Shown one piece after another: positions 38,201 through 47,350 of a DNA stretch of 64,000 bases. The number at the start of each line of letters is the position of its first letter. Position 1 is the stretch's first letter. A program made the position numbers and the translations under genes. The stretch lies in contig OX335651.1 of NCBI GenBank assembly GCA_946894095.1, forward strand, positions 8,082,501-8,146,500. Reading direction: 5' to 3'. This stretch comes from Incurvaria masculella (Eukaryota; Arthropoda; Insecta; Lepidoptera; Incurvariidae). Below the pieces are notes generated by a model. It searched no databases, was not told where the DNA came from, and saw nothing but the letters and a program-made list of their open reading frames with translations.

Positions 38201-40531
38201 ACCCCATGAATATAGTTCACCATCTAAAATAAATCGTTACCCAATGTAACCGAAAGCAAACAAAGAAATAACCAAAACTTGAACACAATGAAATACTTAC
38301 AATGGGTTCTACAATACGCAGAGTTTCTATTGTACAGGTGGCTACATTCAAGTAAATGAATCATGGCGTTCATCATAGTACTAACATAAATATAGAACAT
38401 ATGTACAGGATATTATGAGGTTCAAATCAATATAAGACTTAAAAGCTTACCAACCCTATTCAGAGTGGGCGGAATTAACTATAGCCCGTCGGACTAAACC
38501 GGTTTTTGTATGGTTAGCCCGGTGCTTATCTCGTACTAATTTTTGACAGGTGCTCTCTGAATACGACTGCACATTTGTAAAATTATTCTGATTCTGAAAA
38601 GCTAAACTCAAAATGTTGAGATTTATTCATAAATGTCCACTCCGATGGTACAGCTGAATGCATGGTCAAGGAAATGTAAATGTCAAGATTGGATTTCTAT
38701 AATCAGAGATTTTGACAAAAGTGTGACAAGTGCAATTGAATCAATGCAAATTGATGAAAACTTACTGTGTGTGAGGGCAAAGGAATGATTTTCTCCACAT
38801 GCAATTTGTATAACATTTTTGGAAGCCAATCTCTTTATAATTTTGGGTTGAGCCTGCAAGTGGGAGCCCAGATTGGTGCCAAGCTGTCCCATTACATCGG
38901 AACCCCAGCTGAATGGTTGTCCCCATTCGTCTAGTGCCAAAGAGTGGTTCGCTCCGCAGCTTATAGTGGAGACTGCACACCCCTTAAACGTTTCTACTAG
39001 CTCAACTGCAAAAAAATATGATAGGTAAATAGACACTATAGGACCATTTTATTAAAATAAAGTCCACATTAAACTGTAGGTCCTCTTCCTTACTTGCTAG
39101 GTGGTAGGGTTAATCCTGCCTGGGTTGGTACAATCGCATTGAATGAACAATGGTTGAACGGCTACAGTTCAATTTAGCCGACCAATATAAGGAAGGTGCT
39201 GCATGGAAATTCGTTCCCATGTGGTGTATTATTAGACTAATATCATGATGGTCGGTTTGGTATTAGCCAAACATGTCCAGTTACATAAAAACAATGCTTT
39301 TGCATGCATTTTGCACATCGCACTGGCCTGCGAACTCACAAAAAAATCCACCCGCACCTTCGGGAGAATTAAAAGAAAAGCACCCTACAGGTTGTTACAA
39401 GTCATGCATAAAACAAAGCAAGGTGTTTCCTGGTTGCCCTATTACTTATAGTTCAAAATTAATTGAACTTTAACAAATATAAAAAAAAAATATTAAAATA
39501 AAATGTCCTTGTGTGATCTGTCATTGTGTTTGTCTAGCAAAAGATTTTCATGAACATTATTCCTCATATAAGAATATAGTAGTACCTATATATAGTAGAA
39601 TTTGGTGGGTTTTGGATGGTCCTTAAGGTATCATTATCAAGGCATTGATGAATCCAGCATAATGTATGACTCAGATGTGCTTATTAAAGGAAGGTCCTGG
39701 AATGGCACCTAATTACTTGCGGTGTCTTGGGCTGACATCATGATGGTTGGTGCAGTATTAGCCAACCATGACCAATGACATATAACAAAATACATAATAA
39801 GTATCCTGTATGTGATATCATCCAGTGAACCAGTTGGCTATAAAGCCAGAACATATACATAAAAGCATGTATTATACCGGCTTACCTGGACAAGTCTCGA
39901 TAGAATCATCAGAAGTCCGGCCGAGCTGCCCGGTAACATTGCTGCCACTGGAGTACAAGCGTCCTCCAAGCGTAAGGTAGAGGCTATGCATCTCGCCCGC
40001 CCCTACACTACGGATCCGGCCACTCTCTGACCATTTTGATAATGTCGGTCGTATAATCTGTAACATTTCAAGTTGAAAGGAGATTTCAAAGTTTGTAAAG
40101 GTGTAACGTTTTTTTACTTATTTTACTGTTTATTAATCAAACTGCATGTGCGCCTGAACTCGGCAGAAATGGAATCATCATGCCGAGAAAAAAAACCATA
40201 ACTATTTTTAATTTGGGGTAAGTAAATGTATAGACCTTAGCCTAACTGGTACATGTCAGTGGCCGCATGTTGGCTTAAAAGCCATTGCTGAGAAAGTATA
40301 AGCAGCCTTTTCTATTAAATGCCAGATTATATGGATATAGGTGTACCCACTTATGTAGGTAGGTACTTGAATAGCCAAATCATGATGAAGTGACAAATGG
40401 TATTGTCGGATTAAAGAGAAGAGCGGGAAACATTAAGGTATTCAAGTTGCTCTAACCAACTTACCAGGTCATCTTGGTCCAGGCAGAGCTCACCATGCGT
40501 CGAGTTGCCCCAGCAAAACATTTTTGATGCT
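20264..40531 (-). CDS. HERC4: HERC4-like E3 ubiquitin ligase (RCC1 repeats plus HECT domain), complete
   Basis: Twenty exons keep phase throughout: 40521-40465 (ATG at 40521), 40057-39886, 39005-38766, 38223-38067, 37782-37542, 33719-33537, 32376-32269, 31458-31270, 30119-29940, 28405-28271, 27962-27801, 27592-27416, 26496-26230, 25670-25493, 24681-24503, 23880-23689, 22756-22614, 22109-22001, 21137-21055 and 20333-20264 (TGA). They sum to 3222 bases, about 1073 residues, close to vertebrate HERC4. Residues 1-350 are RCC1 blades (MFCWGNSTHGEL, WGKNSHGQLG, SGEYGQTGHG, SWGSDVMGQLG). A Lys/Pro/Ser linker follows, and the HECT domain (EDAGGVRKEFF, FGLAIYN, TGSDRVPIQGM) fills the C-terminal third. 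The HECT cysteine lies in HTCFNLLDLP, about residue 1041. The protein should transfer ubiquitin to substrates. A TTTTAG acceptor 10 bases before the ATG implies an upstream non-coding exon. Confidence 0.93.
20462..20756 (+). repeat. SINE copy in the HERC4 last intron
   Basis: The sequence matches the SINE body (TTCGTCACGAATGCGAG and CGGAATCCATCTAAAACTG) with a degraded head and an internal deletion. It is antisense to HERC4. Confidence 0.7.
20853..21018 (+). repeat. Dispersed retroelement tail ending CTTTGGGTACAGAACCCTAAAAA
   Basis: The words GACAGACGGACGGACAG and CCTTTGGGTACAGAACCC followed by an A-rich end are a recurrent 3' tail seen in moth and butterfly genomes. I recognise the type but cannot name the family with certainty. 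It lies 37 bases from the exon that carries the HECT cysteine. Confidence 0.55.
21055..21137 (-). CDS. HERC4: HERC4 exon with the catalytic cysteine
   Basis: This 83-base exon encodes PVAHTCFNLLDLPQY. The TGC codon of the catalytic cysteine is the complement of 21084-21086. The exon begins after GTTCCAG and ends CAG before GTATTT. The last exon (20333-20264) adds about 23 residues, placing the cysteine 33 residues from the C-terminus, the spacing expected for HERC4. Confidence 0.92.
22143..22417 (+). repeat. RTE-type retroelement 3' end
   Basis: The series CTGAGGTACCTGGCTC, ATCAAAATTGGTTCAATGG, GACAGACAGACAGAG and a tail of TAATATCAGTATGGAT type is shared with 30950-31214. These are non-coding 3' ends of a LINE, or of a SINE that borrows its tail. 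It lies 34 bases from the HERC4 exon 22109-22001. Confidence 0.65.
22848..23377 (+). mobile_element. TTAA-flanked MITE, copy 3 (diverged)
   Basis: Left TTAA at 22844-22847 is intact; the right one has become TTAG (23378-23381). The interior aligns to the other copies with many substitutions, so this is the oldest copy in the window. It lies in a HERC4 intron. Confidence 0.75.
25797..26034 (-). repeat. Diverged SINE copy, minus strand
   Basis: The body is recognisable by the complement of GTAGGTTCCCTTCCTCTAGG and of CCATGTTTTC-type words, but both ends are eroded. It lies between HERC4 exons 26496-26230 and 25670-25493. Confidence 0.55.
26523..26755 (+). mobile_element. LINE polymerase fragment, antisense to HERC4
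   Basis: The plus strand encodes KTYVRPLLEYAYQI, then VLEKVQRLATNMV, then GLTTLEKRRQRGDLRIQVF, the standard C-terminal region of CR1/Jockey-type reverse transcriptases. In-frame stops (after YAYQI, and before GLTTLE) show that it is dead. It starts about 27 bases upstream of the HERC4 exon 26496-26230 acceptor, so it supplies most of that intron's 3' end. A short SINE piece follows at about 26855-26965. Confidence 0.85.
27031..27100. repeat. Exact 35-base tandem duplication
   Basis: The 35-base unit starting TCATAATCTTCATTATTTC at 27031 is repeated without change at 27066, followed by the first letters of a third unit. Both copies are identical by eye, so it is recent. It lies in a HERC4 intron. 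Confidence 0.9.
28561..28968 (+). repeat. tRNA-derived SINE, full length
   Basis: This is the longest copy. It has an A box (TAGCCTAGTGG), a B box (GGGTTCAATACC), the TTTCTCTTTCCGAGTTCGAT segment, the full body and a terminal A-run. It is antisense to HERC4. Confidence 0.88.
29095..29626 (-). mobile_element. TTAA-flanked MITE, copy 4, inverted
   Basis: The sequence is the reverse complement of the 18605-19129 copy with few differences. TTAA is intact at 29091-29094; the other end reads CTAG. It lies in a HERC4 intron. Confidence 0.85.
30360..30395. repeat. AT dinucleotide repeat
   Basis: An uninterrupted (AT)n run of about ten units in a HERC4 intron; a likely length polymorphism. Confidence 0.8.
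30738..30870 (+). mobile_element. Short MITE, copy 1
   Basis: A 130-base element with weak inverted ends (CCAAGTGCTGAT near the start; TAATCAGCAGTAGG near the end). It is shared with the reverse complement of 46524-46662. No coding capacity. Confidence 0.6.
30950..31214 (+). repeat. RTE-type retroelement 3' end, second copy
   Basis: Same element as 22143-22417, with the tail ATAATATTAATTAGTATGGAT. It lies 55 bases from the HERC4 exon 31458-31270. Confidence 0.65.
31726..31966 (+). repeat. SINE fragment with a 13-base C run
   Basis: This is the 3' half of the SINE, with tail CATCCATGTCAGGGTGCATA. A run of 13 C at 31751-31763 replaces the usual CCCGCCCGG part of the body and is a likely slippage or sequencing-uncertainty site. 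Confidence 0.7.
32269..32376 (-). CDS. HERC4: Candidate HERC4 linker exon (Lys/Pro/Ser-rich)
   Basis: On the minus strand a 108-base block after TGTGTAG and before GTTAGG encodes 36 residues, among them FNADYSPPPKKEKKTPK and SKGPSASSF. It has no stop, is a multiple of three and is phase 0 at both ends, exactly as required between the exons ending at 33537 and starting at 31458. It falls where HERC4 proteins carry a poorly conserved linker between the RCC1 and HECT-side regions. The acceptor lacks a pyrimidine tract, so skipping or alternative use is possible. Confidence 0.65.
33203..33410. repeat. Imperfect tandem duplication of about 145 bases
   Basis: The phrase GAAATTT(CGTA/TGCA)AGCAGGTTC(A/G)ATATTTATA followed by AGTC(G/A)AGCCAGT and a T-run occurs twice, near 33208 and near 33350. 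The copies differ by several changes. Intron of HERC4; no coding sense. Confidence 0.65.
33720..34782. other. HERC4 intron, nothing recognised
   Basis: A moderately GC-rich segment at 34380-34620 contains a direct repeat of TTCTATTTGTCAAA, but there is no coding match. No exon is needed here, since the flanking HERC4 exons already join in phase. Confidence 0.4.
34783..36847 (+). mobile_element. P-like (THAP) DNA transposon, internally deleted, copy 1
   Basis: The ends are inverted repeats (CTTAGATGAAAAAGGAATGG at the left; its near-complement at the right, ending CATCTAAG). They are flanked by a perfect 8-bp duplication ATGAATAC (34775-34782 and 36848-36855). At about 34937 a short frame reads MSCVVDKCRNN and GITFHV, the start of a THAP zinc finger, and ends at a GTAAGT donor. 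At about 35335-35590 a plus-strand frame with the words IKAATKGQKRNKLNLFEG resembles the C-terminus of THAP transposases. The catalytic middle is missing. An 8-bp duplication plus a THAP domain points to the P superfamily. Confidence 0.8.
36072..36386 (-). mobile_element. 5'-truncated LINE inside the P-like element
   Basis: Relative to the second P-like copy, 315 extra bases are present here, and the 11 bases AATAGGAACCT flank them at 36061-36071 and 36376-36386. On the minus strand the insert encodes the LINE C-terminus SLAIQRGNAASVIGT followed by a stop and an A-rich 3' region. A long duplication with only the 3' end of a LINE is the signature of target-primed reverse transcription. Confidence 0.85.
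36856..37541. other. HERC4 intron after the P-like element
   Basis: No coding or repeat signal was recognised, apart from the second copy of the 8-bp duplication at its left edge and the HERC4 donor at 37541. Confidence 0.4.
38456..38567 (-). mobile_element. Short palindromic MITE, copy 1
   Basis: About 112 bases with ends TATTCAGAG and CTCTGAATACGAC, and inner words AGTGGGCGG and AAACCGGTTTTTGTA. The same element occurs inverted at 47501-47612. Confidence 0.7.
39065..39289 (+). repeat. SINE fragments near HERC4 exon 3
   Basis: The SINE body and tail are recognisable from AAACTGTAGGTCCTCTTCC to CATGTCCAGTTACATAAAAA; the head is absent. A shorter tail fragment follows at 39676-39786. Confidence 0.7.
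40465..40521 (-). CDS. HERC4: First coding exon of HERC4
   Basis: The ATG (complement of 40519-40521) opens MFCWGNSTHGELCLDQDDL, the expected first RCC1 blade of HERC4, and the exon ends before GTAAGT at 40464. Ten bases upstream, TGATTTTAG is a good acceptor, so the transcript start and 5' leader lie further upstream. Confidence 0.9.
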
Positions 40532-40883
40532 CTAAAATCAGTTACCGTATCCAAATAATCTGCGTACGGTCACTTATCACAGTTTCCTTGGTGCAGGGGC
40601 TGGGAAAACCTGGTATTCAGGCGTAGGAAATGCATGCCTATTATGATGATAACCGAAAATCCAGAACAATCTTCGCATGATGAAACGAAATGAAAAGGGT
40701 CAGTCAATTTATTTAAACATGTTCTGTGGTCAACCTGTCAACCAACAAACCAACCACAGATAATAGAGGAAACTGTCGTTATTTTTCTGTGGTTGCAATC
40801 AAAGAGTATGTAAACGATTCGCTTGTTGAAATGTTGTCCTCCGTCGTCTTACGGGCCGTTCTTACGGCCCGTAAGCTATGTTC
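40532..40883. other. Intron or promoter-proximal sequence upstream of the HERC4 start
   Basis: No gene was seen. A short palindrome of the type TTACGGGCCGT and ACGGCCCGTAAG lies at about 40849-40875, just outside the inverted-repeat element arm. Confidence 0.4.
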
Positions 40884-41011
40884 CCCATACAAACGTAGTT
40901 TACTAATCATTTGAAATACACTGTTCCGATTTGCTTGATCTTTGGATTCTAATATTCTACAATAAATCTGAGTCTGCACGTTTTTGTTTTGCTGAAAAAC
41001 CTAAAGCAAGT
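40884..41011 (-). repeat. Left arm of a long-inverted-repeat element
   Basis: This block is the reverse complement of about 75-205 and is inverted relative to 54112-54290. The two arms bracket the P-like element, so that element landed near the centre of a foldback element. The outer end is near CCCCATACAAACG (40884). Confidence 0.6.
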
Positions 41012-41142
41012 CTTAGATGAAAAAGGAATGGATAGGGGACTAAACAAATTTTACGGTCCGTCAAAAGTAAGCTCAGTCAGCCGATATGCTCTCAGTCGGT
41101 GTCAGACGTCAGTGATGAATTCAATTGGGCGAGATTTCAAAG

Positions 41143-41272
41143 TGTTAGCGACTGGCAAGAGATAGAAAAATATTGAATATTGAACTTTGTAAAAAGAAGG
41201 GCTGTCAAATTACTCTTAATAAAAAATTGTGTCATGAATCTGAGGCCTCGACTTTTCATTTAATTTCCAACA
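41143..41272 (+). repeat. 5' LTR of the BEL/Pao element
   Basis: 130 bases from TGTTAGCGACTGG to TTCCAACA, matching 52387-52516 without a difference that I can see. It is preceded by CAAAG, the target duplication. AATAAAA near 41217 may serve as its poly(A) signal. Confidence 0.92.
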
Positions 41273-41277
41273 TTATT

Positions 41278-41298
41278 TGGTCGATTCGAGCCGGATTC
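41278..41298 (+). promoter_or_regulatory. Primer-binding site, tRNA-Tyr-like
   Basis: Five bases after the LTR the sequence starts TGG and continues TCGATTCGAGCCGGATTC. It resembles the complement of a metazoan tRNA-Tyr 3' end, with one local mismatch or extra base. The tRNA identity is an inference. Confidence 0.55.
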
Positions 41299-41303
41299 TT
41301 ACA

Positions 41304-44300
41304 ATGAAAAGGACAAGGTCTCAGACCATGAGAGCGGCTGAGGTATCGGGTTCACATTTACGCCCTGGCTCAGACATGGGTACGGCCGGCGCGGAGCGTG
41401 CGCGGCCTCGCGGGTCCTCCTCGATGTCGGAGGGTTCGGCCGCGCACCGCACTCCACACGCACCGGAAGTACACGCAGTTAAAGGTCTACCAGGTGCGGA
41501 ACCTACGCTTCAGCCACAACGTGAGCCACCTCCGCTGGTAATAAGCGATTCTTTAGCAAGTGAGCAGCGGACCAAGACACCGGGGCCCTCGAGCTCTACT
41601 TGCTCAGCATCCACAACCGTGGCACGCAGGTTAGCAGCGGAGGCAACTCACGCTCGCCGGCTTCTCACGCTTCAGCGTGAAGCCGATGCACGTGAGCGTG
41701 AGCACGAGCGCCTCGCCGCTGCACGCGAGCAGGAAGTAGCGGAACTTGAGCTGCGCGCGGAGCTCGCTGCCATCGACGCTGCCGCTTCAGGCAGTGGCGG
41801 AAGCATCCGCAGCGTAAGGTCCATAGCCAGTTCTCGCACTCAAGATTGGGTAAATAAATCAAAACCTATTAGTCCCAAAACAGACCTCTCAAAGTCAACC
41901 ATTGCAGAAATTGATGTTGTACAATCAGCTAACAATGAAACTGATATTTGTAAGCTCGCTTCAGCTATAGCGGCATTAACTTCAAACACGACTATGAACA
42001 ATCGGGCTCGCAAGCCGTGGTATGTAGATTTGAAAATATATTCAGGACAGCCTATCGAATGGTTAGCGTTCAAGCGAACATTTGATGACACTCGAGCATC
42101 ATACTCGGCGGCAGAGAATCTGGCGCAGCTTTGTCACGCGCTAAAAGGAGAAGCATACGAGGCTGTTGCGGCGCTACTCGTATCCGCGCAGGAGCCCGAC
42201 GCTATCATGCGAGCCCTCGAGCTTAGATTTGCTCGTCCAGAATTCATCGTGCATGAACAAATTGCAATATTGCGTCAACTTCCGAGGTTAAATGAGAATA
42301 AAGATTTAAATTTGTTTGCGTGTAAAGTACAAAATTGTGTAGAGACAATTGCATTACTTAAAAAGGATGAATACTTGCACTCCCCTGAATTGTTTGATAC
42401 TTTATTAGGAAAACTGTCGCCGTGGATGCGATCTAAATTTATCGATTACGCAGCCGAACAGCCAGCCAAGGTAAAGTTGCAAATATTGGCGAACTTTTTA
42501 ACACAAGAAGCTGAACGTCAAACAAGATTTGGATTGCTGGCATTTTCACATGTAAACATTGATACCCGATTTAAGCCAGATAAAGTTCACACTACTTCAG
42601 CTTCTTGCTCTACTTTCACCGAGTCACAGAATAAGAGCACCGATTGTCGGTATTGCAATGAAAAACACAACTTGGAGGTTTGCAGTAAGTTTAAGTTGCT
42701 ATCTGTAGACGACAGATGGCGTTGGGTACGAAAAACCAGGTTATGTTACAGGTGCCTAAGAGGTGAAGTACACCAGTGGAAAACATGCAAAACAAAGCGA
42801 TGCGATTATGATGGTTGCACTCTACGTCATCATTCCTTGCTTCACGGTGGTACATTTCCTTTTAAGACACCGAACACTTCCAATTGTATGTGTACTTCCG
42901 AAAGACCGGATGGTGAGCCTACAGATTCCGATTCGTCCGAAAATACACAGATTAAAGTCGATCCAAATGATACAGTAACGAACACATCTTTTGATACTCC
43001 CTACAATAAAACACGTCAGCCTCACTGTCGCACACTTCTTAAAGTGATACCTGTTGTTGTGTGCGGCCCGAAAGGTCATTTTGAAACTTATGCGTTACTC
43101 GACGACGGTTCTACGGCCACGCTCATAGACTCGAGTGTTGCTAGTCGGATTGGAGCGGTAGGACCCGAAGGACGCATAAGAGTCAGTGGTGTAGGAGGGA
43201 TGACCACAGAAACAAACGTTTGCTATGTTGATTTTTACATCAGGGGTAGGCACAGCCAAGATGTTCACTTAGTGAGGAATGCACGCGCCATTCCATCTCT
43301 CGGTCTGCACGCTCAATCCGTCTGTTCCACGGATATATCACGTTACTCGCACCTAGCCGATTTAGTAGAGCAGCTCACGTACGAGGAAGCGTTGCCTACT
43401 GTTCTTATTGGAAGCGTAGACTGTTTATTGACTTATGCTAAAACAACACGAAAAGGTACACGATCACAGCCAGTTGCTTCACTTACAGCTTTAGGCTGGG
43501 TTCTCTATGGTGCGAACTGTAGTAAATCCAAAACTATCGATTTTGTGCATCAGAATTTCGACGAAAACATAAATTTTACTAATGATACTGAAGGTTTTGA
43601 AAACATTATCAAGGATCAGTACAAATTAGAGTCTATTGGCATTATGAAACGAGAAGGTGGCGGGACTTTAGATAATCGTGCGTTGCAGATACTTGAGTCG
43701 ACAGCTCGCCGCTTGCCTTCAGGCAGATTCGAAGTTGGCCTACTCTGGCGGACCGACAACCCAGACCTACCGCCTAGTCGACCACAAGCTCTTCGCAGGT
43801 TAGAGATGCTGGAAAATAAGATGGATAAAAATCCCGATTACATGGAACTGTATAAGAAAAATATAGCCAGCTTACTCGACAAAGGTTATGCCGAAGAGTG
43901 TCCCAAGCAGAGGATATCCTCCGGCCCTCTATGGTACTTACCTCATTTTGGGGTGACTAATCCTAACAAACCAGGAAAGCTTCGTATTGTCAACGACGCT
44001 GCCGCTAAAAATATGGGGGTTAGTTTGAATTCTTCACTTTTACCTGGACCGGACCTACTACATTCACTTCTCGGAATTTTATTCCGATTTCGAGAGGGCC
44101 GTATTGCTATGACAGCAGATATTCGAGAGATGTTTTTACAGATCAAAGTAAGAGATCAAGATAGAGATGCTTTAAGATTCCTCTGGCGACAAGATGATCC
44201 AAAGGCCGATCCTACGGAATATCGGATGAGTTCCGTAATATTTGGAGCTACCTCTAGCCCATGTACAGCTCTGTTTGTCAAAAATAAAAATGCTAACGAT

Positions 44301-45629
44301 TTTGAAACCCAGTACCCAGCAGCGGTTCGTGCAATAATTGACGATCACTATATGGACGACTTTATAGGAAGTATTGATGACATTTCTGAAGCAGCCCAAC
44401 TTGCGTCTGACATCGTTACCATTCACCAGAAAGCATGTTTTGTCATGACCGGGTGGATATCTAATGAGCCTTCTGCTCTTGCTTTGATACCAGAGGATTT
44501 ACGCCACAAGGAAACAAATAACGTTGGACTAGGTTCGCTTCCAATTAGCGTTCGCACATTAGGTCTGATCTGGAATCCTACAAGTGATACATTAGGTTTT
44601 CAAACAGGGTTTTTAGAAGACATTCCAGATACTCTCACAAAACGACAGGTGCTTTCACATGTAATGCGCGTGTACGACCCTCTAGGTCTGCTGGCTCCTG
44701 TTGTAGTCCAAGGTCGGATACTTTTTCAGCAGACTTGGAGGAGTGGTATAGGCTGGGATGATACATTCCCCCTCAGTGAGTACAATCGATGGAAACAATG
44801 GTTACAGGATCTTGCTGCTATTGCTGGGCTTCGTATGCAGCGATGGTACCTAAATGAGATTGATCCTGATGAGCGCGAGCTTCACTTATTTTCTGATGCA
44901 AGTGAACTTGCTTACAGCTGTGTGGCTTACTGGAGATGTATTTATACGAACGGAAAAGTAAAGCTCGCTCTTATTAGCAGCAAAGCTAGGGTCACACCAC
45001 TTAAGCCCGTTTCTATTCCTCGGTTAGAGTTACAAGGCGCGCTTATAGCTGCTCGTCTTGCAAATACCATATGCGATGAACATAAACATAAACCAAATAG
45101 GATTCACTTTTGGACTGATTCAATGACAGTACTCGGCTGGCTTCAAAACGATACCCGCTCGTTCAAACCGTTCGTAGCTCACAGGATCGGAGAGATTTTG
45201 GAGATCACTAACGTTGCCGATTGGAGATGGATACCGAGCGTTTTGAACGTAGCTGATGATGCCACTCGTTTAAAACCTGGCTCATTGGATTCCAAAAGCA
45301 GATGGTTTAATGGGCCTGAATTTTTACTTGAGTTACCTGAACACTGGCCCACTGAACCTGTTATCCAACAAACACAACGTGGAAACGAAGAGTTAAAGCC
45401 TAAACTTATTAACGTACAGTGTACAAATACACAGTTATTACGTACATCGATTTCGGCTGACCCTACACGATTTAGCAATTGGTTACGTTTGGTGCGAGCA
45501 ACTGCATATGCACTGAGAAAAATGAGAATTTGGCGTAATGAAGAAGTATCAGCTTCGTGTTTTGCTTTCATTTTTCCTGAACCTTTATCAGTATACCGAC
45601 CCGTGTCATTCTTGTACCAACGATATTAG
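41304..45629 (+). CDS. BEL/Pao gag-pol, 5' part (gag, protease, RT, RNase H)
   Basis: The first ATG is at 41304; the frame is also open back to 41277, but that part is the primer-binding site. Visible blocks are a basic and Ala-rich N-terminus, the gag-like region around residues 235-390, Cys/His knuckles at 447-515 (CRYCNEKHNLEVC, CYRCLRGEVHQWKTC), an aspartic protease (LLDDGST, about 597), the RT active site (YMDDF, about 1015) and RNase H (FSDASE, about 1195). The frame stops at 45629, but similarity to the family fades before that, and the sequence after about 45592 probably belongs to an insert. Truncated, so not a working polyprotein. Confidence 0.88.
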   Translation: MKRTRSQTMRAAEVSGSHLRPGSDMGTAGAERARPRGSSSMSEGSAAHRTPHAPEVHAVKGLPGAEPTLQPQREPPPLVISDSLASEQRTKTPGPSSSTCSASTTVARRLAAEATHARRLLTLQREADAREREHERLAAAREQEVAELELRAELAAIDAAASGSGGSIRSVRSIASSRTQDWVNKSKPISPKTDLSKSTIAEIDVVQSANNETDICKLASAIAALTSNTTMNNRARKPWYVDLKIYSGQPIEWLAFKRTFDDTRASYSAAENLAQLCHALKGEAYEAVAALLVSAQEPDAIMRALELRFARPEFIVHEQIAILRQLPRLNENKDLNLFACKVQNCVETIALLKKDEYLHSPELFDTLLGKLSPWMRSKFIDYAAEQPAKVKLQILANFLTQEAERQTRFGLLAFSHVNIDTRFKPDKVHTTSASCSTFTESQNKSTDCRYCNEKHNLEVCSKFKLLSVDDRWRWVRKTRLCYRCLRGEVHQWKTCKTKRCDYDGCTLRHHSLLHGGTFPFKTPNTSNCMCTSERPDGEPTDSDSSENTQIKVDPNDTVTNTSFDTPYNKTRQPHCRTLLKVIPVVVCGPKGHFETYALLDDGSTATLIDSSVASRIGAVGPEGRIRVSGVGGMTTETNVCYVDFYIRGRHSQDVHLVRNARAIPSLGLHAQSVCSTDISRYSHLADLVEQLTYEEALPTVLIGSVDCLLTYAKTTRKGTRSQPVASLTALGWVLYGANCSKSKTIDFVHQNFDENINFTNDTEGFENIIKDQYKLESIGIMKREGGGTLDNRALQILESTARRLPSGRFEVGLLWRTDNPDLPPSRPQALRRLEMLENKMDKNPDYMELYKKNIASLLDKGYAEECPKQRISSGPLWYLPHFGVTNPNKPGKLRIVNDAAAKNMGVSLNSSLLPGPDLLHSLLGILFRFREGRIAMTADIREMFLQIKVRDQDRDALRFLWRQDDPKADPTEYRMSSVIFGATSSPCTALFVKNKNANDFETQYPAAVRAIIDDHYMDDFIGSIDDISEAAQLASDIVTIHQKACFVMTGWISNEPSALALIPEDLRHKETNNVGLGSLPISVRTLGLIWNPTSDTLGFQTGFLEDIPDTLTKRQVLSHVMRVYDPLGLLAPVVVQGRILFQQTWRSGIGWDDTFPLSEYNRWKQWLQDLAAIAGLRMQRWYLNEIDPDERELHLFSDASELAYSCVAYWRCIYTNGKVKLALISSKARVTPLKPVSIPRLELQGALIAARLANTICDEHKHKPNRIHFWTDSMTVLGWLQNDTRSFKPFVAHRIGEILEITNVADWRWIPSVLNVADDATRLKPGSLDSKSRWFNGPEFLLELPEHWPTEPVIQQTQRGNEELKPKLINVQCTNTQLLRTSISADPTRFSNWLRLVRATAYALRKMRIWRNEEVSASCFAFIFPEPLSVYRPVSFLYQRY

Positions 45630-46523
45630 CTTACTCGGAATGAGAAACTATCAGTACTTGGCATGTTAATTATCGTAACGATAATCTATCATTATGCCTT
45701 GTATTGTTACAATTACATCCCGTTAAGTTGTCATGACAATCTTCCTGATAAAGCGTGACGTCACGCGTGCATCAGGATAAACCGATACATTCTCAAGAGG
45801 GCAGAGCAAAATATGGTGATCATTGATAAAACCTAGCGATATTGAAATACTTTAAATGTATCACGCTTATGACAAAAAAAACAAGCGTAAGTAATGATAT
45901 CTTAACATGGCGTAGTGCTAGTGGCGGCTCAGTGGTGTAGGGACTTGTTTTGCATACCAGAGGTCTGGGTTAAAATCCCCGCCGCGGACAAGTGCATTTC
46001 GTCACAAAAACGAGATGTTCCATAGGTAAGGTCCTCGCTGGATTATACAAACACTGTAGGCCTAATTAGGAAGTTATTATGATTAGAAGAAAACAGTCCC
46101 CATTAGGTACACAATCCGAAACTCCAAAAGCGGCTCCATACAAATTCAACAACAAAATATGTAGGTACGAGTATATGCGTAACTTAAAAACCGTAAAAAT
46201 TTGGTTTTGTGTGAAATACATATTGAAGTCATAAAAGGAAGCAATTCCTTCAGAAGCTTGTTCTGAATGTTCTGAATCATCTTCTGAATAGTTATACAAT
46301 GTTTTGTCTCTTTCTCCCGAATTCTAAACTGCATGTCAATGCAAAGGACAGAACATTGTAAAACGATTCGAAGGATTCTCTTGGTTTATTAGTAACAGAG
46401 TATATATGCAGATCTGAATAACAAAATATATTTTTATGTGGCCGATAAATAACAAATTTAGGTATTTTTTTTAAATAAGGTTTCTAAATATGGAACCTCT
46501 CAGAAAATTGGTACCTTACTGAG

Positions 46524-46662
46524 AGGCTAAGGGTCTCATCCACCAAGCACTGATTAGCTTAATCCTAACAGTAAATTTTTTAATTTTTTTACCATCTGTA
46601 CAAGATAATCAGCACTTTGAGTGTAAATTAAAATAATTCAGCACTTGGTGAAAACCAGGCTA
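46524..46662 (-). mobile_element. Short MITE, copy 2
   Basis: Reverse-complement relative of 30738-30870, with words CACCAAGCACTGATTAGC at the left and CAGCACTTGGTGAAAA at the right. Confidence 0.6.
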
Positions 46663-47350
46663 AGAAGACTATGCCAAATGGAAATATATTGACGATGTAT
46701 AAATCTATAAATAAACAAATGTTTTTGGCAACGGTCACAATTTATGACTGTTTTTAAAAAAAAAATGTCATGTTGCATCTACTAATGTTTTCGAAAGGTA
46801 CCTCCATGGAAACAATTGGCACCGGGAATGCCGAATATTAATCATCCTGCCAATTTTGTGAATTAATTTAAAAGCCAAAGATGATCAATTTTCCTAAAAT
46901 AAGAATTTATAGTGTGAAGTAACAATAGAAATAAAAATAATTACCTGATTTCAAAACAACAACAAGCGAACTACCGCAGTCCTTGTCAGTTTACAATTGA
47001 ATATTTGAACGCATAGTGCCCTTGCCTTTCCCGACGACATATAAAAATAAAAAATATATAATCGTATTGAACCTAAAGAACTCAAATAATATAAATAATG
47101 AGAAAGTATCATGACGACTGATGATTTCTCCATACTGCACGATAATTCATCCGTAAAGTTACGAAAAATAAGCAGGAACACGCACAAACGCACATGATTC
47201 TGCGAGCGCGCACGAACACAGCCGGCTGGCTGGCTAGCGATTGGGGCTGGCCGCCGCCATTTGTAATGTTGGTGTTGTCGCGTCGGTGTGCATACGGTGT
47301 GCAGCTCTGCCAAATGGATCAATACATTAGATCTATTGATAAAATCGGAC

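Noticed and set aside
41277..41303. Extension of the BEL gag frame to a TTG at 41277
   Set aside because: These bases are the primer-binding site; the first ATG is at 41304.
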